This document shows, in pieces, positions 23,401-35,552 of a DNA stretch of 64,000 nucleotides. The stretch lies in the NCBI GenBank assembly GCA_000231825.2, contig JH720360.1, forward strand, positions 124,001 through 188,000, read 5' to 3'. This stretch comes from Tetrahymena elliotti 4EA (lineage: Eukaryota; Ciliophora; Oligohymenophorea; Hymenostomatida; Tetrahymenidae). The notes beneath the pieces were generated by a model. The model worked only from the letters and a program-made list of their open reading frames with translations. It was not told the DNA's origin and did not search any database. Numbering within the stretch: the first letter of the stretch is position 1; each line of letters starts with the position of its first letter. The position numbers were made by a program, and so were the translations under genes.

Positions 23401-25244
23401 ATTACCAAACATTTTCATTTGATTAACTTATTCTTAAGCAGATAGATCTCCATTTTCAATATTTTATGATTAAACTTTTTCATTTTTAATAATTTCTATT
23501 TCCCCCTTTTTTAAATAGTAAACATAAGAGGGATGCTCGCCTTACTAAAATGCAGGCTAATTAAAGGAAAGCTGAATCTTGAAGAAAGCAAAGCAGAATC
23601 TACTAGCAGTCTAAAAAGGAATGTTTTTATCCATATTCTCAACAAGCATTTGAATTTTTTTATTTATCTTTTTATTTTAAATCTCCTTCAATATTAGATC
23701 ATAATCTGATCTTGAGATTACAGCAAAGTCACAATCAGTATTACATATTACAGTTGCAGTACGAGGTCTTTTATAATTGAATAAATTTTATGAATATACA
23801 AAGAGCTTGCTTAAAAATCCCAGGAAATTACCTTTTTAAAATTAGACCACCTTCTCCAAATGAATCTCCCTCCTTAATAGTGTTAGCATTACTGTAAACA
23901 TAAATTCCATTTTAAAATAATTTTGAAGGATGAGCTATATCTTGAATCCTAAGATTAGCTGGCAATTCAGGAACAACTAATTACTGATTTTTATTTAAAT
24001 TTTTTAAATTAATGTCTTCATTAAACAAAAAATAGCTTGTCTTTCTACCAGTTTTCACTGGTGAGTCAGCACTTGCATAGCTAGAAGGTGAAAGAGAATC
24101 ATCTTAATTTTATGTGCTATTATTTCTGTTTATACCAAATAGATTTATTTCCTCTGTTATTTACCTGGCGCTACTCTTTTATGTTTACTCATTTAGTATT
24201 TCTTGTGCTTTTTCAAATAAAAATTTGAAAGAAAACCTAGAGTAATTGTCTCCATTACTTTTTTAGGGTGAGACATCTTAACTTTCATTTTCATTTAGTA
24301 TAATTGACCCTTACTTTGATTAAAATTTGCTTTTGGTCTATTACCTAGAAATTTTATTCACTTTATTAGATTATTTTTTGGGGGAATACTCAGAAAATGA
24401 TTGACTGAGAGGTGTATTGGATTCACCAATACTACTTAAACTGTTCCTTCTTACTTTGTTGACATCTATTTTCAATTATCTTTCTTTTAAATTTGTTGGA
24501 GAAAGGCTAAATTAATTGTTTTAGTTGTTTTTCAATGAAGATATTTCGGCTCTCATTTCATCTTTCTCAGCTTATAAATGTTAAATGTAATTTTAAATTT
24601 CTGTAGCCTCATCATAAGTAAGTAGCTATCTTTCCTTTTCTATTGTACCCTAATCTTTATGAGTTATGACAGTAACTTTACCTCTCAAAAGTATATAAAA
24701 ATTATCAGCTATATCTCCTTAGTAAAATACACAATCTCCTTTTTTTAGACTCAAGGGAGTTATTACTTTGTATATTTCAACTACCTACCTTTAGTAACCT
24801 TTCCTAATCAATTTTGTGAAAAAGGGAAAATTTTTAGTAGCATTTTCAATAATCATTTGTTCTGTCTTGAATCTTCTATCCCTATCTAACTACATTACCT
24901 GCAAGCAATCCTTAATAATAGTTATAAAAGTATTATCATTAAAGAATTCATAATAAAAAAGGAAGTAAAGCATGGCTTTAAGATTTTAAAATTTGTATTC
25001 ATATTTATATATCACTTTTATTTTATTTTTTAATATTTTTATTTGTCATCCTCTTGATAATCGCTCTCCAATCTGTTGAAAAAATCTAACTAATTACATC
25101 TATTTTTTAATCTTGAGTCCTTTTTTGTGAAAAATCATAGTTTTGGAGTTTTCTTTTCATTGATTTTAAGGATTTCTATTTTGCTTCATCAATAAAATTA
25201 GCAAAAAATGTCTTCTTCGGGGAATTTGAAGGATTAGCCTTCAT
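20425..25244 (-). CDS. Double cyclic-nucleotide-binding-domain protein with long Ser/Asn/Gln-rich C-terminus
   Basis: Cytosolic protein with two CNBDs and no membrane or kinase domain. The start at 25244 (MKANPSNSPKKTFFANFIDE) is fixed by an in-frame TGA just upstream. After an unresolved N-terminal intron region (about 25020-25110) comes CNBD 1: KKGDCVFYQGDIADNFYILL, an insertion of about 200 residues, then EGDSFGEGGLILKR, a 64-nt intron (23768-23831) and PRTATVICNTDCDFAVIS. The cassette FGE..L..PRTA is intact. CNBD 2 follows with QQGEHPSYVYYLKKGEIEI and FGEEDVLDNKNERSYTARV near 23270. Introns lie near 23160-23215 and 23300. The remaining about 900 codons are low-complexity Ser, Asn, Gln and Lys, and probably include an intron near 22100-22500. 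TGA at 20425-20427. CNBD proteins of this type are numerous in ciliates. A role as a non-kinase cAMP/cGMP sensor is inference. Confidence 0.8.
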
Positions 25245-25919
25245 TTCTAATTAGCTAGGTTCTTATCAAAAAAACTAGAAACCTCTTGAATAAGATAGAA
25301 TAAATAAGATTTTGGTATTAAATATCTTTGTTTCTAATTTAATTAATATGAAAAAATTAATAAATAAATTAGCAAACTATCTTAATCATTAAAATTATAA
25401 TTAAATTAATTTGTGAAAATACTAGTTAAGTTTCTATATTATCATAACTAATCTTAATTCTTATGTCAAATATTTTGATTTATAGCCATCAATAAATACA
25501 TAATTTTCAACTTACCAATTTAAATAACTCTTTCAGCATTTTACTTAATATTCAGTATATAAGCTTTAATTATTATTACTAATAAATCAACCTATCCCTC
25601 AATTACCCTAATTAATCTTTACCATACCACATATTTATTTTAATATTATAAATTCTGCTAATAAATTGAATCAACAAATTAATATCATCTTAACTTTAAA
25701 AAAATTTATTGAGGAATGGCTGTGAAAATAACAACTAATCAAGTGTAAATAAATCAATAAAAGCTTAAAATATAACAGATACAAACTAAAATTTTTTAAA
25801 TTTCAAATTAAATTTTGTTTGAAAAAAACAAACATCCAAAACTTCATATTAACAACAAATAATTCTAATAAAAATAAATATATTATATTCATTTTATATA
25901 AGTTTCAATATCTATGATT
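25245..25919. other. Intergenic
   Basis: AT-rich spacer between two minus-strand genes. Nothing recognised; it should hold the promoter of the double-CNBD gene. Confidence 0.5.
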
Positions 25920-27611
25920 TCAAAAGCATTTAGAATCTACAAGAGTAATTGTGTTTTCATCATCGAAATCATAAAATTCAATGCAAAGACGATATCTACC
26001 ATTTGAGTAGAGACTGTATTCAGAGTGTAGCTTTGTTACATTATTCTGATTAGGATAATCACTAAAGGTGAGGTGATTTTTAGAAACACATACCTCCATC
26101 ATTATGCTATCATTTTTCTTTAAAAAAGATAAGGTTGATTTCCCTTTAACTTAAGCCCCACAATATGTTATATTTTCTTAACCAAATATCTTTCCAAAGT
26201 GATTTTAGCTAGATCCTTGAGAAGTCTGATCTTTTTATGCATCAGGAATGAGACCAATTATAATAAAGTTTTACACTTCTTGCTTAAATTAAAAGACAAA
26301 TTAGTATGTAAGGTTATTATCTAGAATAAAATCAGAATAAACTTATCCCCATATTTATCCGTTTGTGTGAACAGTGATTTAATTTTTATTATTGCGATCT
26401 ATGTGAAGCAAGCTAGAATTTTTGAATTAGCTTTTAACAATCTAAAAATCAGTAAGATTTAATTTGAATTTGACATGATTTTGCAATGCTTTTAATTTGT
26501 ATTGCATTTTCTTACCAAATTCCTTAATTCCTTTCAAATTTTCTTCTAAAGGTTTGAATTTGTTTAACTACTAGACCAATTTAGTTAGCTTTTGAGAGTT
26601 AATCTTCTTTTCTGTATACTTTTACTCTAAAAATTCATCAATCTTTTTTTTAATTACATCTATTTGTTAGGTTTGTTTGATAGAGGAATTGGAATTTTTA
26701 TTTGCTTGCTTGGATTCTTCTTTTGCTAGTGGGATTTCTTCTACATTTTATTGCTATGAATTTTATGAATTTTGCTTATTTACTTATATATTCAAAGATT
26801 ATAATTGTTATGCTTGTAAGTGGCAGGATAAGTCTGTTAAAAGATTATCAAAATTTAATAAAGGATGATCGATATCGAATGACTATGCTTCTTTAGTTGT
26901 AGAATTATATGGCGATGTCTATTCCTAAGTTACTTGCTAGCTTTAACTATTCGCTTATTGCTGCTACTATTATTATGTTAATAATCCTCTGAAAATATCA
27001 ATATTAGAAATTTCATCATATATTTTTTGGAGGTCAGATAATATTTCATATTTTTCTCCTTCAATACGCATGAGATCTTTCTTTAACTAATTGACTTGCT
27101 AAGTGAATTATTCAATTAAATTTGAGCATATGATATCTATTTGGTACATAGAGTTTTATTGATCATTAGAAAATTTAAGGATTTCATAAACTTTTTTATT
27201 TAAATCTTATTCTAAAGGTGGCCAATTGCTGTAAAGCTTTTCTTGATCAAAAATAAGTTTCCTAAGGGGAAGCAAATTCTTCTTATCAATATCATTAGTT
27301 AAATTGCACTCAGCACAAAGAAATCTATTATACTATATATTTGTTGAAGATTATTCTTCTTCATCTTTTTGAAAAATTGCTTTAATGTCTTCAATTTCTT
27401 CACTTGTTTAAGAATCATCCTAATCCCTATAAAAACTGCTTTCATAACCACCATCCTAATTTATACAATTCTATTGGCTAATGTTGATGTAACAGATTGG
27501 TTCATATTTATGAATAGGGCAATTCATAAATATGTTCTTGACCAAAGATTGGTATTAGTTGGTGCCAAGCTAATTATTGAAAATTTCTTTATATGAGTCT
27601 ATTCTTTGCAT
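25920..27611 (-). CDS. B-box-like zinc-finger, coiled-coil protein with possible SPRY-like C-terminal domain
   Basis: Single-exon gene of about 563 residues. The first in-frame ATG after an upstream TGA gives MQRIDSYKEIFNN. The N-terminus carries Cys/His pairs MNCPIHKYEPICYI and, about 45 residues later, RFLCAECNL, the pattern of divergent ciliate B-box zinc fingers. A coiled-coil and Gln-rich centre follows (QQQQQQQANSQSQQ, then KKKIDEFLEQKYTEKKIN). The last 170 residues look globular and beta-rich: VHTNGQIWGQVYSDFILD, then ITYCGAQVKGKSTLSFLKKN, then LCIEFYDFDDENTITLVDS. The order zinc finger, coiled coil, beta domain recalls TRIM-type proteins. The SPRY-like assignment rests only on this order and on composition, so it is a weak inference. 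No RING finger is visible. TRIM-type proteins often act as ubiquitin ligases or scaffolds, but without a RING I assign no activity. TGA at 25920-25922. Confidence 0.82.
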
Positions 27612-30306
27612 TATTTGCTTTAACTTTTCTGATAATAATAATTTTTTTAGATTTGGATTGTATGATCTTTTTTGATGAGCAGTTTTGAATTGTATGGAAA
27701 ATTAAAATTTTCAACTATTGTTTCAAATCTAATATAAACAAAGAGCAATCAATCTATTTAAATAAACAATCAAACAAAAATTCAAAAAGGCTTTGTTTTT
27801 TACAAATTTCTAATTGACTTATTATTTTATCAAAATTATTTTTTAAAACAAATATTTTTGAATTAAAAAAAGAATTCATTAATTTTGCTTTTTATTTTTT
27901 TTAAAAACTATTAAAAAATAATCCTTTTATGATCCTCAAATAATATTTGTTGACTCAATTATTAATTAAAGAGAAAAGGAAAAATTGTTAAAGATCAGAC
28001 CTCCTCAATTAATTTTTTACTTTATCTTAAAATAAGAAATTTGAAGAGGTAAAAATAAAATATTTTGTAAAATTTCTAGTAATCATTAAATTCAAATTTA
28101 AATTTGAAAAAAATGAATAGCTCTTGGGTTGGTGGTTAAAAGCTTTCATAACTAATTAATGTCAACAAAATATTAATTGTAAAATAATTTATCTTTTTTT
28201 CATACAAATAAATGATAATAAAATAATTATTCTCAATTAAAAAGATAAATGCCAAAGATTTTATTTAGCTGTCTGCAAAAAGTAAAAGATAAATATTTAT
28301 ATTATTGAAACTGCATTTATTGAGAATCTATCCTTCTCTTCAAGTAATGGTAAGTTAGAATGTCTAAATGTGCTACTAAATAATTAAAATATTTTATAAC
28401 TTTATCTTTAAATATCCAATTAGAATGAGTAAAAATAAAATATTTTGTAAAATTTCAAGTAATTATTCAATTTGAATTTAGGATATTTGATAAAAATATT
28501 AATATCCCTTTTGAAGAAGGTAAAAGCTTTAATTACAAATTAATGTTAAAAAAATAGTAATTGTAAAATAATTTAACTTTTTTTCTTACAAATAAATGAA
28601 TAAATGATAATAAAATAATTATTCTCAATTTTAAAGATAAATGCTAAAGATTTCACATAGCTGTCTACAAAAAATAAAAGGTAAATATGCATATTAATAA
28701 AACTGCATTGATTAATAGTATATCCTACTCTTCAGTTTTATTAAGTTAGATAGAGAATCTAAATGTGGATGGATTTCTAACAGAATAATTTAAAGATTAA
28801 GAACAAATATTTCAAATAATTGAAATACTAAGAAAATAAAGAATGAAATGAGTGTCAAAAAATTAATTTACTAGATATTTTTTAAGACTAATAAAATATT
28901 AACACAAATTATTGTTATTTGATATTGATGATTAATTTTAGTTAGACAGTAAACAACTATTTATTGACCACAAGTAAATTAAAACAGATGTATTTAATAG
29001 AATAAAATATTACTGTAAAAAAATTTAGAGAATCAAAACTATTGACTGGTTTTATCAGAAAAAATTAAATTACAATAAATTTTTTTGTTCATGGAGATCC
29101 TAAGAATATAAATTGCAAATACCAAATAAAGGTAACAAATTAAAAAAACCAAAAATAAACAAACTGTCATCAAATAATTTTTTTTTAGGCAAAAAGTTAT
29201 TTTAGACAGTAAAAATACGATTAACAAATCTAATCGACCAATAATAGTTATGTTAATTAAAAGGAAATACATACTGTTCAAAAATTTTATTTTTCACTAG
29301 TTAGAAAGATTTAGTGAGTTTTTGTCTACAAGATTCTGAGATCTGAACTTGAACAAATATACTTCTTGTTTTACCTTTTATATAGGTAACTTAAGATATA
29401 TTTTTAAATTGGTGATGTATTTAACTTTTAAGTAGAATATTATCATTTGCATATTAAAGTAGTTTACAATTTTAGGATGTAAAATTCAATTAATAAAATA
29501 GTAAATTGTTGAAACGTATTATTTAAATTATTTCATTCTCATAATGAATTATTATTTCGTGGAATACATAAAATCGTCATGTTACTCCATCTTATATTAA
29601 ATAATCCAAATTTTTTTGTTTCTCATCTAAAATTTTATGATAATTTCACTTAAATAAAATTAAGCATGCATTTTTACTAAAATATACCTTAAAGGTTTAG
29701 ATTTAATGTGAAATATTGTTTTAAAAATGTTATATTTTTACTTTTTAAAAAGTTTATTGAATAAGTAAGATACACTACTTATTTGGGGATTACTTGATAA
29801 AACATAAAAATATAAATATTGATTTGTGATTACAATGAAGGTGGAAAAAAGCCAGATGCATTTCAACCCAAAATTTTGTATTAACATCTGTCCTTGAAAC
29901 AAATAGAACTGCATTTGATTACTGTGCGAAAAACATTAATTCATAAATATTCATGATTATTTTGTTAACATGCATGTAATGAATTTGATAAAAAGAGTCA
30001 TCAAAATAACTTAACTCAAAATAATTAAAAAATACAACACAAAATATATAATTAAAAATAATATCAATACAAATAAAAAAATAATTAAAAAAACAAATAA
30101 ATAACACACACAGCGCACTTCAACAATATTAAGATTAACATTTTCTTTATTGATAAAACCCTCTAAAAAGAATAAGAAATATCTGCTTTAAATCCTCAAA
30201 TAAGCCATCTACTGAATAATCACTCCAAATTGGAGATAAAAAAAAGTTAAAATTGTATAAAAAAATATTAAAATATTTGGGAGCTCATAGAAATAAATAA
30301 GGAGAA
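27612..30306. other. Intergenic region with duplicated segment
   Basis: About 2.7 kb without a supported gene. It contains a diverged direct duplication (28019-28720). Hydrophobic ORFs on the minus strand near 29040-29280 and 29920-30110 are most likely chance products of AT-rich DNA. No RNA gene recognised. Confidence 0.5.
28019..28720. repeat. Diverged direct duplication, period about 385-390 nt
   Basis: A segment of about 300 nt starting near 28019 recurs near 28401. Shared blocks include gtaaaaataaaatattttgt at 28049 and 28439, acaaataaatgataataaaa or a close variant, and agctgtct followed by acaaaaa. The copies differ by substitutions and small indels, so the duplication is older than the two short tandem repeats elsewhere in the window. 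No coding frame is shared. Confidence 0.8.
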
Positions 30307-30729
30307 ATGACTGCCTAAAATAACCAAAACGATTACTTAGAAATTTACTTACAAAATCTTCACAAGGAAATTGAAGTAATGAGAAAGAAGCTCTATAATG
30401 ATTTAGAGATTCCTCATTTACTTAGAGAATTTACAGAAGTAAACATTCTGATTGATGAGCTATACATTAATGAACGACTTGAGTACACTCTTCAAAATTG
30501 TCCTAAATCTCTTTACCTCTATTTCTTAAGAATCTTTTCTAATTATAAATAAAAAATATCTATGATATACTCTTAAAAAATATAAGTTCTACCCAAAATA
30601 AGCTGTGACCTACTACAGACCGATAGCATTTTATCTCTTTACTTCTAAATATTTTAAAACTATTTCTGTAGTTAATCAAGTATTGGAGGCTCACATGATG
30701 AAATCCCCTTCGAAAAATATTTAATTTGA
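30307..30729 (+). CDS. Small hypothetical protein, 140 aa
   Basis: Intronless ciliate-code ORF beginning MTAQNNQNDYLEIYLQNLHK and ending at TGA 30727-30729. The first about 80 residues are mixed, charged and amphipathic (KEIEVMRKKLYNDLEIPHLL, LIDELYINERLEYTLQNC), with codon use like the confident genes. Much of it looks helical. No transmembrane segment, signal peptide or known motif is visible. I do not recognise the family. The last 40 codons are less convincing, and a short intron there cannot be excluded. Confidence 0.6.
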
Positions 30730-33663
30730 ATTTTAATAAAAGCTCTTGGTTGATAGTTTATTTGATACTCTTTTTTAATTACAAGATTGATTAATTAATT
30801 AATCATTCGTTGTTGCTCGCTATACGAAAATTAAAAAAGAAGAGATTTCAAAGTAATAACCCATAAACATATTTTGGACAGTAAAAAATAATCTTCATTT
30901 AATTACATTTATAAATCAAAAATTAAATTTACACTAACAAATGATAAATTAGTCAAACAAAAATCAATAAATATCTAACTCATTAACTAATTGATATTCA
31001 AAACATTCTATTAAATATAACAAATAATTATCCATTTTATTATTAACATTCTATTTTTAACTCTTTGTTTTATCCAAATCTTTTGTATTCACCTTATATT
31101 ACATTTACTTAATATCCTTTAAAATTGCTTCATCATTTAATGTTTTTAGTGTTGTTTATTTATACTTTCTTACATTCTTAAGAATTTAGTAATCATTTAA
31201 TCAGTTTAACCTTATTTACATTTTGAACAGAATTCACTTTTTTTTGTTCGAATAACAATCGTGATGTGATATGCATTATTTATTTTCAATAATTAGAGAT
31301 GAATACTAAATCTATATTTTGTTTTCTAGCTCTAGCTCTAGATAGCTCATGAAAAATGAAAATTCTTTTAATTCAATTAAACAAACAAACAAAATACAAA
31401 ATTCATATTTTCTCTGTTTACCCACCTTAAATTTAATATTAGATGATATAGGTTAAGAAATTATTAGTTTTTATAAATTAAGAATTATAGAAAATGTATT
31501 TTTATTAATCAAGTATTTGCCAGCTGGTTTATTTAATAATAGTGACTAACCTTACTTTTTATATATAATTAAAGATTCTTCCAATCACATCAATAAATTT
31601 TCATGGGCACTTTCTTTTCATAAAAAGTAAACCAAAATATTTATTTTTTACTTGATAATTTTTTTTGTAAGCAACAATTTGTATTATTTTCATCTAATCA
31701 TGCAAATTATTCTCTTGAATAAACAAACATATAATTATTTTAAAAGGATTATTCATCATCTGATTGTAATATTTTTTGAAAAGTAATATATATTTATTTT
31801 ATTTATCCTAAAATCTGTACACTTTAGTCCTTCAGGATGTAAGTATGCTTTAGTTTAAGCCATTCTATTTAACTCAATTGTGTAAATTATAGTGCATTTA
31901 AATAAATAACGTTCTTTCTAATACCTTATTTTCAAGATCATTTACATTTTTTTTTTTAATGTTAAAAATCTTCACTTTTTCACAATTTCTATTTAAAGTA
32001 ACAATTTTTTTATCAACTATCTCGTTTAATCTATCTTATTTCAACAATATTTTTATATTTAGAGCTAATTTAGATTTCAATTTTATAATAAAATAATTTG
32101 CTTACAATATATTCTAATTGAGGTTTCTAAACTTTGAATTAAATATCTTTATCAAATATTTAGATTATTTGCTTGCAAACCTAAGTTACAGTATAAAATT
32201 TGAGAAATAATACAAAATTTCTTGAGAGATCTTATAGAAAGTATATTTATCGTAAAATCAAAAAATATCTTAAATACCACTAAATCAAGAAAACAAATTA
32301 GTAATTAAATTTCCATCACTATAAATCAAATTAGTCAATTATTATTCTTTTATTACTTTATTTCCTTACCCTTTAACTAACTAACTAAATAAAATATAAT
32401 TTGCTCAAACAAGCCATTTTATCATGAATAAAAAGGTTAACTTTCTTATTGAAGTTTAAATAGAAGGTTAATTAAAAATGAATAGTATTATATTTTAATC
32501 ATTGCATTTCCCTATTGAGTATATTTTGAAAAAAATATTTTTTAAATAACATATTGAATTAATAACTAAATTATTTATTTGGTTCTCTAAGACTTATACT
32601 CTTTTGTCATTAAAAAATATATTAACATTTTTGAAAACATACTAAGAAGATAATATGAAATAGATAGAACTAAACTGGTTATATTTTCATAAAAATACAA
32701 ATCTTTACTTATTCTTTTAATTTTATTATTCCAGTACTTTTAATTATGTTAAGAAATTTTTAAATCCATAAAAAGTTTATGCAAAATTTATAATCAAAAA
32801 AAAAAAATTAGAATAGACTTTATTTTTTATTTTTTAATCATATTATTAATATCTAATAGGAGTTATTTTTAATAATCAGAAATCAAATCTTTAAAATAAA
32901 AAATTTTAAAGTTTTTTCATTCAAAGCCAGCCAGCCAGCACAGTATTTTCTTATTTTAAATTACTGATAAAAATTTTGAATAATAAAATAATTAATGAAT
33001 TTAATGTATTTGGTTTGATTTAGATTAATTTCTAATTTATTTTTAATTCATAATTAAAATCTTAAAATAGAAATACATTTAGAAAATCAATCAAAAGATA
33101 ATTATTTTTTCTTTCCTATTATGAATGATTTTTTATATTATTTGTTCTTGTGATTTAATAATTACTTTTCCATATTAGATGATAGTAGCTTTTATTAAAC
33201 ATTAAGTTTGATGTAAATAAATACATACATTCATTGTTAAATGTTTATTTTTAATTTAAAAAAAATTTGCGACAAATCTCTTAAATAAAATTATTATTTA
33301 TCTCATTTAAAAAAATTATGTTGGTAATAAAGTAAATTAAATCAATAAAAAAAGATGCTGATATATTAACCATCCTTTAAATTTTTAATATGCTTGAGAA
33401 AAATTGTAAATAATTTTGACAATCTATTTGGAAGATTAATAACAAAAATAAAACGATAAAGTGATAAATAAATAAATTTATTTTACTTGCTGATTAATAT
33501 TAATAAATATTAATCTTATATATAAATATAATTAATTAGTGTTAGAATATACTTTAGGAATTAATTTAATAATTTAAATTTTTTATAAATTGAAGATTGC
33601 TTTTGCTCTGATTTTAAATATTACTTTTTGATTAATAGGTTGAAAGATTTATATATACTTGCT
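30730..33663. other. Intergenic, gene-poor
   Basis: Almost 3 kb of AT-rich DNA. I see no supported gene or RNA. The only simple repeats are ctagctctagctctag near 31327 and a (CAGC)n-type run near 32927-32941. Confidence 0.5.
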
Positions 33664-34242
33664 TCATTGCATTTCTGTTTTGTAAATAAAGTTGGGATCT
33701 ATTTTATATTTCATCTCAAACTTTTAATACCACTTTTCTAAGAAATTAGAAGGGATTACTAAATAATTACCATTAGATTAGATTTATGAAACTAGAGAAT
33801 CATTATTATAGCTCATCATGAAATTGTATAAATTTTATGCTACCAGCTTTGCATACTACTTCTAGGAATCTATCTTATCAGAGAGAGTGACTAAATCTTG
33901 TAATTCACTTAAAGGTTGCATTTTTACTACCAACTTTATAGATTAGCATGTGTTCACATCTGGCTTAACAGGAAATCCTGTTCTAAAAATATCACTAGGA
34001 CGAACATTTGCTATAGCTCCTATAAAATGAATAGATTCAAAAGGAGGGGCAGAATAGTATAAAGAAGCCCCATATCCATCTTGTATAGGAACGTTTAAGA
34101 AGAAAGCTAAATTAGGAACAGCAGCAGGATTAGGGAGGTCAACACAAAACATGCCATTGATATATTCAAAATTCATAAAAGGTATTTATCCTGGAATCAT
34201 AACTCCAAATCCTGGGGTTTATATCATTTAATTGGGATCCAT
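33664..34242 (-). CDS. Hikeshi / OPI10-family protein (Hsp70 nuclear import carrier)
   Basis: A 192-residue intronless gene. The start at 34242 gives MDPNQMIQTPGFGVMIPGQI. The core matches the Hikeshi (human C11orf73 / yeast OPI10) domain: FCVDLPNPAAVPNLAFFLNV, DGYGASLYYSAPPFESIHFI, then GAIANVRPSDIFRTGFP. The C-terminal helical part, NLYNFMMSYNND and PSNFLEKWYQKFEMKYKIDP, corresponds to the conserved FEKWY..F..K...NP segment of the family. Length fits the family (about 195-200 residues). Hikeshi carries ATP-bound Hsp70 into the nucleus during heat stress; that function is known for the animal protein and inferred here. TGA at 33664-33666. It stands alone, with long non-coding flanks on both sides. 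Confidence 0.93.
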
Positions 34243-35552
34243 GGTACTTAATCTTTGAGTTTTATCTGAAAGTGTTTTTGTTGAAAGGACTATCTATCTA
34301 TCTATTTATCTTTTTTTTGAAGTTGGTTTGAAATCTTTTTTGCTAATTTGTTTGCTATATATTTTATTTAATACCTATATTTCTTTGTTAATTGATTAAT
34401 AAACTATAAAAATTATTATAGATAGAATAGTGGAAAACATTAATAAACTACTATTTGATGATTTTAGAATTATTCTTCACTATTGTCAATCATACTATTA
34501 CTTCTGGAAACTATTCTATCAAAATTAATTTCAAAATTTAGAAATTGCATAGAAGAAATTTTCATTCTATTGTTCTATATTATTACTAATTAAATTTTTA
34601 GAGAGAATAGATAGAATTTAGTAATAGATTACATGAAATTCATCAAAATTTCTCTTAGCTTGGTCATTTATTTTCAAGAAATATATCTAAAATCTTTATT
34701 AATTTTTATTTATATTTTAAATTTAAGTATTTATTTTTCCAAAAAAATAGTAATCACATTAAAAATAATTTTCACTCCAAAAAAAAATTAGAGTGCAGGT
34801 AGTAAACTGTATAATAAGTTTAATATTGACAAAGAAATATAAAAGCATACATAAGAAGATAGTCCAACAATTTTTACATTAATTCAATTTTACATCTTTT
34901 TCAATTTTAAAATAGTATTTTTAGCTTCATTTATCCAAATATAAAATTATTAAGAAATTTTTTTGTGAATATTAAATATGCTAGTTATAAAAAATAGAAA
35001 GGAATTGATTAATATAAAATGTTTGAATCATTTAAATTTTAGATAGAATTATCTTAGAAAAATAATCTAAAAAGTTAATACTATTTCAGATTATTTTGTA
35101 AATAATATTTGGAGAATATCTTTTAATAATAACTGCAAAAAGAAAGAAATAAAATTCACATTATTATTTAAAATATTTTCTATTGAAAAAGTAGTTATGT
35201 GGATAAATTTTTATTAAAAATATCAAAAAATTAAAATGTGTCTTTATTTAGAGATTAAATTTATTATTTTGAAACTTAAGATATTTTATAAAATATATTC
35301 TTGGTATTTTAACTCCATAACTTACAAAATTAGTCAGCCAGAAATAATAAAATAAAGCAAACAAGTTGAAGAAGTAATATTTGTAGATATTTTAAAGAAT
35401 ATTATTGTTAGAAACTTTTTTTAGTTATATTTATAGTAATATCTCTTTACACCTGTTTAGAAGCTAGCTTTTTTAATAATTTGATTGGTAATTATCAAAA
35501 GATATTTTGAAATCGTCTAAGCTTTTATTTGATTTGATATTAAGTAATATGA
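34243..35552. other. Divergent intergenic region
   Basis: About 1.3 kb between the divergently transcribed Hikeshi gene and the next CNBD gene, so it should contain both promoters. No specific element can be supported. Short repeats of tctatctatctattta occur near 34291-34310. Confidence 0.5.

Noticed and set aside
26677..27596. Plus-strand ORFs over the B-box gene
   Set aside because: They are antisense shadows of the clearly coding minus-strand frame at 25920-27611.
29039..29281. Hydrophobic minus-strand ORF of about 80 codons
   Set aside because: It relies on a TTG start, consists mostly of Leu/Ile/Phe/Tyr as expected from AT-rich DNA, and has no coding-like codon use. Treated as chance.
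29919..30107. Phe/Tyr/Ile-rich minus-strand ORF
   Set aside because: The composition is what random AT-rich DNA gives, with no conserved motif.
32926..32942. Short (CAGC)n run in AT-rich spacer
   Set aside because: Only about four units; ordinary microsatellite with no sign of function.
33943..34176. Standard-code ORF starting MNFEYINGMF
   Set aside because: It is the middle of the Hikeshi gene. Reading TAA/TAG as Gln extends it at both ends.
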